Of a stretch of DNA of 64,000 nucleotides, positions 18,471 through 26,859 are shown piece by piece (the first letter of the stretch is position 1; each line of letters starts with the position of its first letter). The notes under the pieces are model-generated. The model saw nothing but the letters and a program-made list of their open reading frames with translations, was not told where the DNA came from and made no database searches. The position numbers and the translations under genes were made by a program. Source of the stretch: UBA57 sp963577725 (lineage in GTDB: Archaea > Thermoproteota > Nitrososphaeria > Nitrososphaerales > UBA57); contig JAKZTE010000004.1 of the NCBI GenBank assembly GCA_047517285.1, forward strand, positions 14,829 to 78,828, read 5' to 3'.

Positions 18471-18938
18471 TTGTCGACCGAATTCAAGTACATAGTAAGA
18501 ATAATGGGCAAAGACGTCAGTGGTACAAAGAAAGTAATCCCATCGCTCTCAAATATTAAAGGAATAGGCAACAATCTAGCACATTATATGGTAAAATCAC
18601 TAGGAATAGACAAAAATTTAAGAATGGGAATGTTAACTGATGAGCAGGTTAATTCTATAGAAGAAAATATTAAGAATATGGGCGAGAAATACCCTGAATT
18701 TAATCTAAATCGTCGAAAAGATATGCAGACTGGTAAAAATTCACATAATATAGAAACAGATTTGATTGTAGCAAAGAAACAAGATATAGATTTAGAAAGA
18801 ATTTTGCAAAGCTGGAGAGGAACAAGGCATTCATTAAACTTGAAAGTAAGAGGCCAAAGAACAAGATGTACTGGAAGATCTGGAAAAGTTGTAGGTGTAC
18901 GTAAATCAACACTAAAACCAGGAAAGGCGAGTAGTTAA
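18471..18938 (+). CDS. rps13: 30S ribosomal protein S13
   Basis: A 155-residue small-subunit head protein. IVRIMGKDVSGTKKV, LSNIKGIGNNLAHYMV and the C-terminal RGQRTRCTGRSGKVVGVRK are classic uS13 features. The start is TTG at 18471 with no Shine-Dalgarno sequence; the upstream stretch is AT-rich. It shares the 103-base intergenic region with the divergent rpoD. Confidence 0.95.
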   Translation: MSTEFKYIVRIMGKDVSGTKKVIPSLSNIKGIGNNLAHYMVKSLGIDKNLRMGMLTDEQVNSIEENIKNMGEKYPEFNLNRRKDMQTGKNSHNIETDLIVAKKQDIDLERILQSWRGTRHSLNLKVRGQRTRCTGRSGKVVGVRKSTLKPGKASS

Positions 18939-19601
18939 ATGGGAGATCCAAAATATTCGCGAAAGAAATCTGCCAGACCTAGAAATCCATGGCAACGAAA
19001 TCTATTAAAAGAAGAGTTAGAACTAGTTGGTAATTTTGGTTTAAGAAATAAAAAAGAACTTCATGTAGCATCTACTGAATTATCAAGAATCAGAAAACAA
19101 GCCAGACAACTTTTAGCTGCAACGACCGAGATTAGAACGACAAGAGAACCGGTTTTATTATCATCACTAACAAGGAAAGGAATTGTTAATGAAGATGCAA
19201 CGTTAGATAATGTATTAGCGCTTAATGTTTCGAATTTTTTGGAAAGAAGATTACAAACAGTAGTATTAAAAAAAGGATTAGCTAGAACTCCACATCAAGC
19301 ACGACAATTAGTTACACATGGTCATATAGCAATTGGAGAGAACAGAATAACGATACCAAGTTATACAGTAACACGTAATGAAGAACAGTTGATAAAAATG
19401 ACAGAGAATAGTACATTTGTACTTCAAGAAATAGCAGTAAAAGAAGTAAAAAGTGATACGTATGGAAACCCAGATGAAAAAGAAGAATTAAATGGTAAAG
19501 TAGAAGAAAAGCCAGCTGAGAAAGCTAAGGCGGAAGAAAAGCCAGCTGAGAAAGCTAAGGCGGAAGATATAAAAACTAAAGAGGAGTCAACAGAGAAATG
19601 A
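18939..19601 (+). CDS. rps4: 30S ribosomal protein S4 with repetitive acidic/basic tail
   Basis: A 220-residue uS4, the primary 16S-binding protein. The S4 RNA-binding domain is seen as NFLERRLQTVVLKKGLA then TPHQARQLVTHGHIAIG. The last 50 residues are a low-complexity tail rich in K, E and A that includes two copies of a ten-residue unit (EEKPAEKAKA). Such charged tails occur in archaeal S4, but here the repeat is exact at DNA level. It starts immediately after the rps13 stop and overlaps rps11 by four bases. Confidence 0.94.
   Translation: MGDPKYSRKKSARPRNPWQRNLLKEELELVGNFGLRNKKELHVASTELSRIRKQARQLLAATTEIRTTREPVLLSSLTRKGIVNEDATLDNVLALNVSNFLERRLQTVVLKKGLARTPHQARQLVTHGHIAIGENRITIPSYTVTRNEEQLIKMTENSTFVLQEIAVKEVKSDTYGNPDEKEELNGKVEEKPAEKAKAEEKPAEKAKAEDIKTKEESTEK
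19503..19562 (+). repeat. Perfect 30-bp tandem repeat, two copies, inside rps4
   Basis: Two identical 30-bp units (19503-19532 and 19533-19562), each beginning GAAGAAAAGCCAGCTGAG, encode EEKPAEKAKA twice. No third-position change separates the copies, so the duplication is recent or is kept uniform by slippage. The unit is in frame and expands the S4 tail without disrupting it. Confidence 0.95.
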
Positions 19602-19999
19602 GTATTTCTGATGTATCAAAGAAATGGGGAATAGTGCATATTTTTAGTAGTTATAATAATACAATTGTTCATATAACAGACTTGAGTGGTTCGGAAACAA
19701 TTGCAATAAGTTCTGGTGGAAGGCATGTTAAAGCTGATAGATTCCAAGCGACGCCATATGCCGCAATGAAAGCTGCCCAAGCAGCGGCAGAAATTGCTAG
19801 ATCAAAAGGGATAGAACACTTACACATCAGAGTACGTGCAGTTGGAGGAGTAGGTGGAAGAACTCCAGGACCTGGAGCACAAGCAGTAATCAGAGCAATT
19901 GCAAGAGGAGGATTTAGAGTAGGGAAAATTGAAGATGTAACACCAATTCCTCATGACACGACTAGAAAAGCTGGCGGTAGAAGAGGAAGAAGAGCATAG
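19598..19999 (+). CDS. rps11: 30S ribosomal protein S11
   Basis: A 133-residue platform protein. GIVHIFSSYNNTIVHITDLSG, AAQAAAEIARSKGI, VRAVGGVGGRTPGPGAQA and the C-terminal RKAGGRRGRRA are diagnostic of uS11. It closes the rps13-rps4-rps11 operon; glmS starts 36 bases later and may be read from the same transcript. Confidence 0.96.
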   Translation: MSISDVSKKWGIVHIFSSYNNTIVHITDLSGSETIAISSGGRHVKADRFQATPYAAMKAAQAAAEIARSKGIEHLHIRVRAVGGVGGRTPGPGAQAVIRAIARGGFRVGKIEDVTPIPHDTTRKAGGRRGRRA

Positions 20000-20035
20000 T
20001 TTTTTATCTGTTAATATAGCTTCAAGATTTTAATT

Positions 20036-21802
20036 ATGTGTGGAATAACTGGATATATTGGGAATAAAGATGCAGCTCCAATTTTATTAAAATCATTAAA
20101 AAGAATGGAATACAGAGGTTATGATTCAGCAGGAATTTCAACTATTTATGAAGATAAGATAATAATAAAGAAGGATATTGGAAGAATAGATTCAATAAAT
20201 GAAAAAATTCAATTATGGAAAGCAAAGGGTAAAGTTGGGATCGCCCATACAAGATGGGCTACACATGGAGGAGTAACAAAAGAAAATGCTCATCCGCATT
20301 TATCATGTAATAAAGAAGTAATACTAGTTCATAATGGGATTATAGAAAATTACAGAGAATTATTTAAAGAGTTATCAGATAATCATAATTTTCAGAGTGA
20401 AACAGATTCAGAAGTAATATCACATTTAATTGAAGAAGAATACAATAAATTAAAAGATCCGATAAAAACATTACAGAATATTAGTAAGAAATTAAACGGT
20501 AGTTTTGCACTAATCATAATTTTTAGCGATAGAACAAATGAAGTCTATGGAGTAAGAAAATATGCACCGTTAATTGTTGGAATTGGAGAAAAAGAGAATT
20601 TTATTTCGAGTGATATTGTTTCTTTCATAGATTATACAGATAATGTAATATTTTTAGAAGACAAGGAAATAGTAAAAGTTACACCGAATTCAATTGAAAT
20701 ACTAAACTTTGATGGAGATAAAGTAACACGAGATAAAACACATGTAGCCTGGGAAGCAGCAGATATTTCAAAAGAGGAATTTTCACACCATACTATTAAG
20801 GAGATACATGAACAAAGCTCTACGGTAAAAACTGCATTAAATCAAGATAAAGAAAAATTTGAAAAATTTGTCAAAGAATTATCAAGTGGAAAGGATATTT
20901 TTATCACCGGATCGGGTTCAAGTTTTCATATAGCGTTAATATTTAAGAAAATGCTTACAAAATTTGTAAAAAGTCAGGTACAGGTGTTTTTATCTAGTGA
21001 ATCAGAAGAATATATAGAATTAATGGATGAAAATTCAATATTAATACCTATATCTCAGAGTGGAGAAACTGCAGATTTACTTGAAGTAATTCGTAATTTG
21101 AAAGACAAAGAAGTTACTATTTTATCAATATACAATACAATAGGTTCCTCATTGTCAAGAGTAAGTAACATTAGTCTGAATCTAAATTGTGGGCCAGAGA
21201 TTGGAGTTGCTGCAACTAAAAGTTTTACATCTCAATTAGCAATAGTATACAAAATAATATTTGAATTAGGGAAGGTGAAGGATGGTAATGAAAAGATAGA
21301 GAAATTATCTGAGCAAATAAAGGAGATTATATCAAACGAAAAATCATTACATGAGATAATAGAATTACTGAATGAATCAAATGATGTATATTTCTTAGGT
21401 AGATCAATACATCATCCAATTGCATTAGAAGGTGCATTAAAGCTAAAAGAGCTCGCGTATATTCATGCTGAAGGAATGGCAGCAGGTGAAATTAAACATG
21501 GAGCATTAGCTCTTGTTGAGGAAGGGACACCTGCAATAATTATTAATCCAAAAGATGAATCGTATGAGGATACTATGAACAATGCAATAGAAATGAAAGC
21601 AAGAGGCGCAAAGATAATAGGAATATCAGTTGAGAATAACGAAGTGTATGATTATTGGATAAAGATTCCCAAAGTAGATAATATTTTGTATCCGTTGATT
21701 GAGCTTATTCCATTACAGCTTTTAGCATACTATACGGCAATAAGAAGAAAGAATAATCCAGATTATCCAAGAAACTTGGCGAAATCAGTTACAGTAAAAT
21801 AA
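20036..21802 (+). CDS. glmS: Glutamine-fructose-6-phosphate aminotransferase (isomerizing)
   Basis: A 588-residue enzyme that makes glucosamine-6-phosphate for UDP-sugar and glycan synthesis. After removal of Met, Cys2 (MCGITGYIG) is the N-terminal nucleophile of the glutaminase domain, with HTRWATHG following. The second half has two SIS domains: ISQSGETADLLE, then LGRSIHHPIALEGALKLKE and the C-terminal NPDYPRNLAKSVTVK. Full length with no glmS ribozyme, as expected in archaea. Confidence 0.96.
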   Translation: MCGITGYIGNKDAAPILLKSLKRMEYRGYDSAGISTIYEDKIIIKKDIGRIDSINEKIQLWKAKGKVGIAHTRWATHGGVTKENAHPHLSCNKEVILVHNGIIENYRELFKELSDNHNFQSETDSEVISHLIEEEYNKLKDPIKTLQNISKKLNGSFALIIIFSDRTNEVYGVRKYAPLIVGIGEKENFISSDIVSFIDYTDNVIFLEDKEIVKVTPNSIEILNFDGDKVTRDKTHVAWEAADISKEEFSHHTIKEIHEQSSTVKTALNQDKEKFEKFVKELSSGKDIFITGSGSSFHIALIFKKMLTKFVKSQVQVFLSSESEEYIELMDENSILIPISQSGETADLLEVIRNLKDKEVTILSIYNTIGSSLSRVSNISLNLNCGPEIGVAATKSFTSQLAIVYKIIFELGKVKDGNEKIEKLSEQIKEIISNEKSLHEIIELLNESNDVYFLGRSIHHPIALEGALKLKELAYIHAEGMAAGEIKHGALALVEEGTPAIIINPKDESYEDTMNNAIEMKARGAKIIGISVENNEVYDYWIKIPKVDNILYPLIELIPLQLLAYYTAIRRKNNPDYPRNLAKSVTVK

Positions 21803-21805
21803 AAT

Positions 21806-22039
21806 TTAGACGTCAGTGATTTCTTTATCTTCTTGATATGTCCATTCGTCTGAAGAGAGGCGATTACCTTCTTTGTCGTAACAACATAATTGACCACCTT
21901 CATCTTTTGTTTTACTATGTGAAGCATCGCAAAATGGATAGGTTTTACTAATACCGCACATACAGATTTTGACTTTATCGCCAGAAGGTGTTATATGAAT
22001 GAAGGGTTTGTCGGTAGAATGTTTAATTAATCTAGTCAT
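21806..22039 (-). CDS. CDGSH iron-sulfur domain protein
   Basis: A 77-residue protein with a single CDGSH-type motif: CMCGISKTYPFCDASH (residues about 29-44), giving three cysteines and one histidine for a [2Fe-2S] cluster. Such small stand-alone proteins are thought to act in electron transfer or redox sensing; the partner is unknown. It is convergent with glmS and lies just upstream of tRNA-Val. Confidence 0.85.
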   Translation of the reverse strand: MTRLIKHSTDKPFIHITPSGDKVKICMCGISKTYPFCDASHSKTKDEGGQLCCYDKEGNRLSSDEWTYQEDKEITDV

Positions 22040-22098
22040 GAGAAATTCATACTAATAATTGGTAATAAACTTTGCAAGTAGAACTAGAGGATATTTAG

Positions 22099-22195
22099 TG
22101 GGCACGCCCGGATTTGAACCGGGGACCTTCGCCGTGTAAAGGCGACATCCTAACCATTCTAGGAGTTAAATCAACTCTGACTAGACGACGCGCCC
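22099..22195 (-). tRNA. tRNA-Val (TAC) with a 22-nt D-loop intron
   Basis: Reading the minus strand from 22195, acceptor GGGCGCG pairs with CGTGCCC, discriminator A is at 22099, and CCA is not encoded. The anticodon arm is TCGCC-TTTACAC-GGCGA (anticodon TAC). The T arm is CCCGG-TTCAAAT-CCGGG. The D loop is interrupted by 22157-22178. The flanks fold as a relaxed bulge-helix-bulge: CTAG pairs with CTAG, the bulges are TCA and AAT, and the inner stem is GAGTT/AACTC. Cutting in the bulges restores a D arm reading GTCTAGTCTGGTTAGGAT, typical for archaeal tRNA-Val, and a 75-nt mature tRNA. Confidence 0.92.
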
Positions 22196-22269
22196 CCTAT
22201 ATAATTTTCATTAATGATTATTTTAAGTCTTCATCCTTAAATTAGATTTTATAATTAATCTAATAGAAC

Positions 22270-23511
22270 ATGGTAAATGATATTTTAGTAATTGATCCAA
22301 GTATCGCAGGTATATCAGGAGATATGCTATTAAGTTCAACAATAGATTTAGGAGCAGATGAAGAGTTAGTAATCGACAATATAGAGAGTATTAAAGATTA
22401 TTTCAAGAATTGTAATCGTCTAGAGATAAGTTTTATCGATGTAATAAAAAATGGGTTTCGTGCGAAAAAAGCAAATATTGTAATTCAAGAAGATAATACG
22501 ACGCACAATGTAAATAAATTAAATAATAACTTGGAGAATTGCGTCAAAAATATTTCCATATCTGAAGATGCCAGGTCGTTCATAAAGAGGTCGTTTGAGA
22601 ATTTAATTTCTGCAGAAAAGAGATTACACGGAGTGACAAAAGAAGAGATGCATTTACATGAAGCAGGTTCAATAGACACATTTGTTGATATTATTGGAAC
22701 CGGAACTGCGTTAGATAATTTAGGATTATTTAAATTAAAACAGATCATAACTACACCGGTTTCAGTCGGAGGGGGAGATATAACATTCTCACATGGAAAA
22801 ATGCAGAATCCAGCACCGGCGGTATTAGAGATTGCTAGAAGAAATAACATAATAATTAAAGGAGGGCCAGGGATGTATGAAACTGCAACTCCGACAGGCA
22901 TGTCGATGCTAGCGGCATTGGTAGAAGATAGTCAAGAATTTTTCCCTGGAATAAAACCAGACACAATAGGGATAGGAGCAGGTTCGGCTGATTTTAAAGA
23001 GATACCAAACATTCTAAGAATTACATTAGGACAGAGATCCAAATTAGTTACTGACGAAGTTGCAATAATTGAAACAAACATAGATGATAGAACGGGAGAA
23101 GAATTAGGTTACGCAATGCAGAAGATAATTGATTATGGTGCATTAGATGTATCATTAATACCAACAATAGGAAAGAAGGGTCGCCCAAGTAATGTATTAA
23201 AAGTAATTACAAACTTAAGCAAAACAGAGTTTTTCTCCGATATTGTTATGCGAGAAACAGGAACACTGGGCGTGAGAGTATATCCAATATCAAGATTCAT
23301 ACAGATGAGGGAGAATGTGAAGATAAATGTAAGGATAAATGATGATGATGATGAAATTGATGTAAAAGTAGTCAAATCAGAATCTGGAGAAATTATTCAA
23401 TTTAAGCCAGAATTTGATCAGATTATCAAATTATCTGAGAAACATAAGATGAATTTAATAGTGTTAAAAGATGACATTTCGAAACAGATACAAAAAAAAT
23501 TATTTAATTGA
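22270..23511 (+). CDS. larC: Nickel insertion protein LarC (nickel-pincer nucleotide synthesis)
   Basis: A 413-residue protein of the LarC (former DUF111) family, which inserts nickel into the pincer cofactor in a CTP-dependent step. Diagnostic segments are IAGISGDMLLSS, MHLHEAGSIDTFVDIIG, TPTGMSMLAAL and IETNIDDRTGE. Unlike the frameshifted gene pair known from Lactiplantibacillus, the gene is one uninterrupted frame. It converges on larB with a 12-base overlap of 3-prime ends, and larE lies beyond, so the three cofactor genes form a compact locus on two strands. Confidence 0.93.
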   Translation: MVNDILVIDPSIAGISGDMLLSSTIDLGADEELVIDNIESIKDYFKNCNRLEISFIDVIKNGFRAKKANIVIQEDNTTHNVNKLNNNLENCVKNISISEDARSFIKRSFENLISAEKRLHGVTKEEMHLHEAGSIDTFVDIIGTGTALDNLGLFKLKQIITTPVSVGGGDITFSHGKMQNPAPAVLEIARRNNIIIKGGPGMYETATPTGMSMLAALVEDSQEFFPGIKPDTIGIGAGSADFKEIPNILRITLGQRSKLVTDEVAIIETNIDDRTGEELGYAMQKIIDYGALDVSLIPTIGKKGRPSNVLKVITNLSKTEFFSDIVMRETGTLGVRVYPISRFIQMRENVKINVRINDDDDEIDVKVVKSESGEIIQFKPEFDQIIKLSEKHKMNLIVLKDDISKQIQKKLFN

Positions 23512-24264
23512 TTTTTTTTGAACAATAATTGCTGCAAGAACTCCTGCGGCAATACCGGAATCAATATTTACAGTTGCAATACCGAGTGCACAGGATTGTA
23601 GCATGCTCATCAATGCAGCAGTTCCTTTGTCACCATAACCATAACCGATTGATGTTGGCACTCCAATAACAGGTATGTCAACCATGCCAGCAATAATAGA
23701 AGGCATAGCTCCTTCACGACCTGCAACGGCCACTATCACATCTGCATCGTCTTGAATAACAGATGAAAGTGAGGAGAATAATCTATGTATTCCCGCAATT
23801 CCAACGTCATAATATGTAGTGCTTCTACATCCTACTTCGTCAACTATTACTTTAGCTTCTTCAGCAACAGGAATATCGGCAGTACCTGCAGTAATAATTG
23901 CAACATGTCCATGAACTTTTTGCTTCTTTTTATTAGATATTACAACAGTATTTGCAAGAACATTTTTACGAATGTATTTTTTAGTGAAAGACTTGGAGAT
24001 TGCAGCAATATGAAATTTATCAGTACGACTAATTATCACATGACCTGAAGTTGAGAACATGTTTTTAGCGATTTTAACAACTTGATCTGGAGACTTTCCT
24101 TCTGCAAGAATGATCTCAGGAACTCCTTTTCGAAATGAACGTCCAGTATCAATCTTTGCGATATTCTGAACTTCGTGTATAGAATTTAATTGAATTTGTT
24201 TTTTTGCAGTACTAGGAGTAAGTTCGCCAGTTGAAACTTTTTTCAATATTTCATCAATGGTCAT
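23500..24264 (-). CDS. larB: Pyridinium-3,5-biscarboxylic acid mononucleotide synthase LarB
   Basis: A 254-residue protein of the PurE-like LarB family, which carboxylates and hydrolyses nicotinic acid adenine dinucleotide as the first step of the nickel-pincer cofactor. The C-terminal two thirds carries the PurE-like core: ITAGTADIPVAEEA, VAVAGREGAMPSIIAG and GVPTSIGYG. A start at 24264 gives a normal family length. It is the second gene after larE on the minus strand. Confidence 0.93.
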   Translation of the reverse strand: MTIDEILKKVSTGELTPSTAKKQIQLNSIHEVQNIAKIDTGRSFRKGVPEIILAEGKSPDQVVKIAKNMFSTSGHVIISRTDKFHIAAISKSFTKKYIRKNVLANTVVISNKKKQKVHGHVAIITAGTADIPVAEEAKVIVDEVGCRSTTYYDVGIAGIHRLFSSLSSVIQDDADVIVAVAGREGAMPSIIAGMVDIPVIGVPTSIGYGYGDKGTAALMSMLQSCALGIATVNIDSGIAAGVLAAIIVQKKSIK

Positions 24265-24274
24265 TTTTGTAAGA

Positions 24275-25081
24275 TTATTTATTTAGATTACCTGATTTAT
24301 AACCTGATAGTTCCAAGGTTATGTACTTGAAACCAATGTGTTTTAATTCTTTGTCGATTCTATCCATTATTAATTCATCAAACAACAATGAGCGTTCATG
24401 TTTTCCCACTTCAATTCTTGCCATATTATTATGATCTCGCACACGTAAAATTTCAATCCCTGTAAGTTCTTTAATGAATGCTTCAGCTTTTTCGATTTTT
24501 GTTAATGTTTTGAGGGTTATAGGCTGGCCATAAGAGACACGTGAAGAAAGACACGGTGCAGATGGTCTATCTGCAGTTGGTAATTGTAGATGTTTGGAGA
24601 TATTTCTAATGTCAAGTTTAGTAAATTTAAGATCTACAAAAGGATGATGAATTTGATTTTCATTTGCTGCTTGTAGACCAGGACGAAAATCAGATAAGTC
24701 GTCCATATTTGTGCCATCTATTATAATCTCAATATCTTTTTCCTTTGAAAGATTGGACAAAGTCGAAAATAATTCAGACTTGCAATAATAACATCGATTA
24801 GATGGATTTTGAGTGTATTGTGGATTTTCCATTTCATTAGTATTTACTACAAGATGTTTGATTCCAATCATTTTAGCAAGAGATTTTGCGTTAGTCAATT
24901 CACTTCTTGGGATACTAGGTGAATCGGCTGTAACTGCAATTGCTTTTTTACCGATGCTGGTAAATGCTGCTTTTGCTAACAAAGTACTATCTACTCCGCC
25001 TGAAAATGCAATCAAAACGGAATCATAATTTTTAAACCATGATTCTAAATCGTGTAATTTTGAAGTAATAGTGCTTTGCAA
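24275..25081 (-). CDS. larE: ATP-dependent sulfur transferase LarE
   Basis: A 268-residue PP-loop protein that adds sulfur to the pincer precursor. The ATP pyrophosphatase motif SGGVDST is at residues 27-33. C177 in APCLSSR corresponds to the sulfur-donating cysteine, and two more cysteines (C97 and C100 in RCYYCK) are present. Three cysteines fit the iron-sulfur-cluster class of LarE rather than the single-cysteine sacrificial type; that choice is inference. It precedes larB by ten bases. Confidence 0.92.
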   Translation of the reverse strand: MQSTITSKLHDLESWFKNYDSVLIAFSGGVDSTLLAKAAFTSIGKKAIAVTADSPSIPRSELTNAKSLAKMIGIKHLVVNTNEMENPQYTQNPSNRCYYCKSELFSTLSNLSKEKDIEIIIDGTNMDDLSDFRPGLQAANENQIHHPFVDLKFTKLDIRNISKHLQLPTADRPSAPCLSSRVSYGQPITLKTLTKIEKAEAFIKELTGIEILRVRDHNNMARIEVGKHERSLLFDELIMDRIDKELKHIGFKYITLELSGYKSGNLNK

Positions 25082-25126
25082 TTTCTATAATCATGTAAAC
25101 ATCACAATAGTTAAAATGTTTATAAT

Positions 25127-25687
25127 TTATCTAACTTTGATTATACGATTTTCAGTAATAATCAGGTCCATAGGGACATCATGTTCGATAATATCAATCT
25201 CATCAACAACCTGGAAATCAAATGCTAGTGCAATTTTATATCCAACAGATTGAGAATTTAGGAATTTATCATAATATCCAGAACCAAAACCTAGCCTATT
25301 ACCTGATTGATCAAAGGCAAGGCCAGGAACAATAATAACGTCAATATTCATACAAATTTCTCCATCTGTGGGTTCAAGAATGCCAAGATTATTTGTTTTC
25401 AGAGTATCGGTACTGTTGATTATATGAAATATCATATTTTTAGATTCAACATTAATCCTGGGCAGACAAACTGTTTTTCCAGCATTCAGGGTTTTATCAA
25501 TCATATTATGAGTATTAACTTCCGTATTCAAAGAATAATAAAAAGCAGCGCAGTCACTCTTCATGAAGATTTCATTAGAGAATAATTTATTCTGTATACT
25601 TTGAGATTTGAGATTAATATCATCTACAGATTGTGATGTGCGTGTATGTTTAATTTGGCTACGAATTAATTCACGAGAATCAGTCAT
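25127..25687 (-). CDS. 5-formyltetrahydrofolate cyclo-ligase family protein
   Basis: A 186-residue protein with the ATP-dependent ligase fold. The C-terminal PGLAFDQSGNRLGFGSGYYDKFL is the family signature (phosphate-binding GFGxGYYD), and LPRIN-like segments lie upstream. The usual reaction forms 5,10-methenyl-THF from 5-formyl-THF. In archaea some members may act on other substrates. It sits upstream of larE on the same strand with a 45-base gap. Confidence 0.88.
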   Translation of the reverse strand: MTDSRELIRSQIKHTRTSQSVDDINLKSQSIQNKLFSNEIFMKSDCAAFYYSLNTEVNTHNMIDKTLNAGKTVCLPRINVESKNMIFHIINSTDTLKTNNLGILEPTDGEICMNIDVIIVPGLAFDQSGNRLGFGSGYYDKFLNSQSVGYKIALAFDFQVVDEIDIIEHDVPMDLIITENRIIKVR

Positions 25688-25691
25688 ATGT

Positions 25692-26057
25692 TTATTGACT
25701 ATTATCCTTAATCCATGTAATTAATGCTTTTTCATTTGAGTCACTGCTGTTATTAATAACTGGAACAACAATATTTTCTTGAGGAGAATTAATAGTAGAT
25801 GTAAAAGTTGACATTTCTGCATATTCAATGTCCACCCACATAATACCATTGTCAACAAATTGTTCAGTGAGTCGTTCATCTACTCCACCAAAAGTTAAAT
25901 TAAGAAGTCGATAAACAACACCGTCAATCCATTTAACATATGGAGAAGTCATTGAATGGGACTGTATTGCAGTTCGGCGTGCCAAATTATCAGGAGAATC
26001 ATGTTTAATCAAACTAGAAATAATATATTCTTTAACTGGTCTGGAGCTTATTTTCAT
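25692..26057 (-). CDS. Conserved hypothetical protein
   Basis: A protein of about 121 residues from the ATG at 26057 (MKISSRP); an in-frame ATG three codons upstream is also possible. No family was recognised. It is soluble, has no cysteine pair or signal sequence, and has a central segment rich in aromatic residues (YVKWIDGVVYRLLNL). It lies four bases upstream of the cyclo-ligase gene and is likely in the same transcript. Confidence 0.7.
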   Translation of the reverse strand: MKISSRPVKEYIISSLIKHDSPDNLARRTAIQSHSMTSPYVKWIDGVVYRLLNLTFGGVDERLTEQFVDNGIMWVDIEYAEMSTFTSTINSPQENIVVPVINNSSDSNEKALITWIKDNSQ

Positions 26058-26088
26058 CTTTCTCACTTTGAGTCTAAATTTCTAATAC

Positions 26089-26592
26089 TTAAATGAATAG
26101 TGTCAATGCATCAGGTTCGCTGGCCCATGATAAGAATGCAGATGCTCCAACAATATCATCGACTTCAGGAATAAGATCCTCTTCTTTAACATCCATGAAT
26201 CCCATAGTAGGTGAACAAGCATGGAGTTTGACGCCACTGTCTTTAGCCATTTTAATCATTTCATATATATTAGGCCAAAATTTTTCGATCTTACTCTTCA
26301 TCATAGTAGAAGCCACCTTAGTCATACCAGGAATTATACCAACTATATTTGGCATAGGCATGCCAGGATTTCCGACTGGTGCAATCTTTACAGAATTAAC
26401 ACCGTCTTTAGTTAGCGCTTTAAGACCCCAGAAAGTGAAATACATATCACAAGTCATTCCCATAGCAGGTGCAGTTGTAGCGAGAACAAGAGCAGGATAA
26501 AGCATATCAATAGTCCCTTTAGACACTACTAAGACGAGTCTCTTTTTTTGGATTCCGTTATTGCCAGGCTGATTAGTAGTCAAATTTATCAC
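26089..26592 (-). CDS. DsrE/DsrF-like (DsrE2) sulfur-carrier family protein
   Basis: A 167-residue protein of the DsrE family with a long Met- and Gly-rich central region (GNPGMPMPNIVGIIPGM) and a cysteine in LHACSPTMGF, where DsrE2 proteins carry their persulfide cysteine. Its start overlaps the TusA stop by four bases. A tusA-dsrE2 pair is a known sulfur-relay arrangement. The role here (persulfide handling, thiolation or redox defence) is inferred from context. Confidence 0.82.
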   Translation of the reverse strand: MINLTTNQPGNNGIQKKRLVLVVSKGTIDMLYPALVLATTAPAMGMTCDMYFTFWGLKALTKDGVNSVKIAPVGNPGMPMPNIVGIIPGMTKVASTMMKSKIEKFWPNIYEMIKMAKDSGVKLHACSPTMGFMDVKEEDLIPEVDDIVGASAFLSWASEPDALTLFI

Positions 26593-26855
26593 TTTTTCTG
26601 AATATGAAATATAAAGGTCTTAGGAGAAGTATCTTCCACAGCACTATCAAGTAGAATATTGCCAGTTGTATGTGCCCAACCTTCAAAATCTATAGGGGCG
26701 CCAGGATCAGTAGTAATAACCTTAAGAATTTGACCCGACGAGAGTTTGGCTATTTCCTTATAAGTATTAATGATTGGAAGTGGGCAGAGTAATCCTTTTT
26801 GATCTAACGTTTGAGAGATATTAAAATTTTCAGACATCACCTTGATCAACTCCAA
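26589..26855 (-). CDS. TusA-family sulfurtransferase
   Basis: An 88-residue protein with the TusA/SirA signature LLCPLPIINTYKEI (residues about 22-35); the cysteine of CPxP carries the persulfide. It lies between a peroxiredoxin gene and a DsrE2 gene with gaps of four bases or less, so the three are probably one operon. Family membership is clear; the acceptor is not known. Confidence 0.9.
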   Translation of the reverse strand: MELIKVMSENFNISQTLDQKGLLCPLPIINTYKEIAKLSSGQILKVITTDPGAPIDFEGWAHTTGNILLDSAVEDTSPKTFIFHIQKK

Positions 26856-26859
26856 TAAA

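Noticed and set aside
19503..19562. Direct repeats as a CRISPR-like array
   Set aside because: Only two adjacent copies without spacers, in frame inside rps4, so a coding tandem duplication explains them.
22270..23511. A frameshift in larC as in Lactiplantibacillus
   Set aside because: The frame is open over 413 codons with both N- and C-terminal LarC motifs, so no frameshift is needed.
25127..25687. Part of a nickel-pincer cofactor operon
   Set aside because: The protein is a clear 5-formyl-THF cyclo-ligase family member; adjacency to larE alone does not support a role in that pathway.
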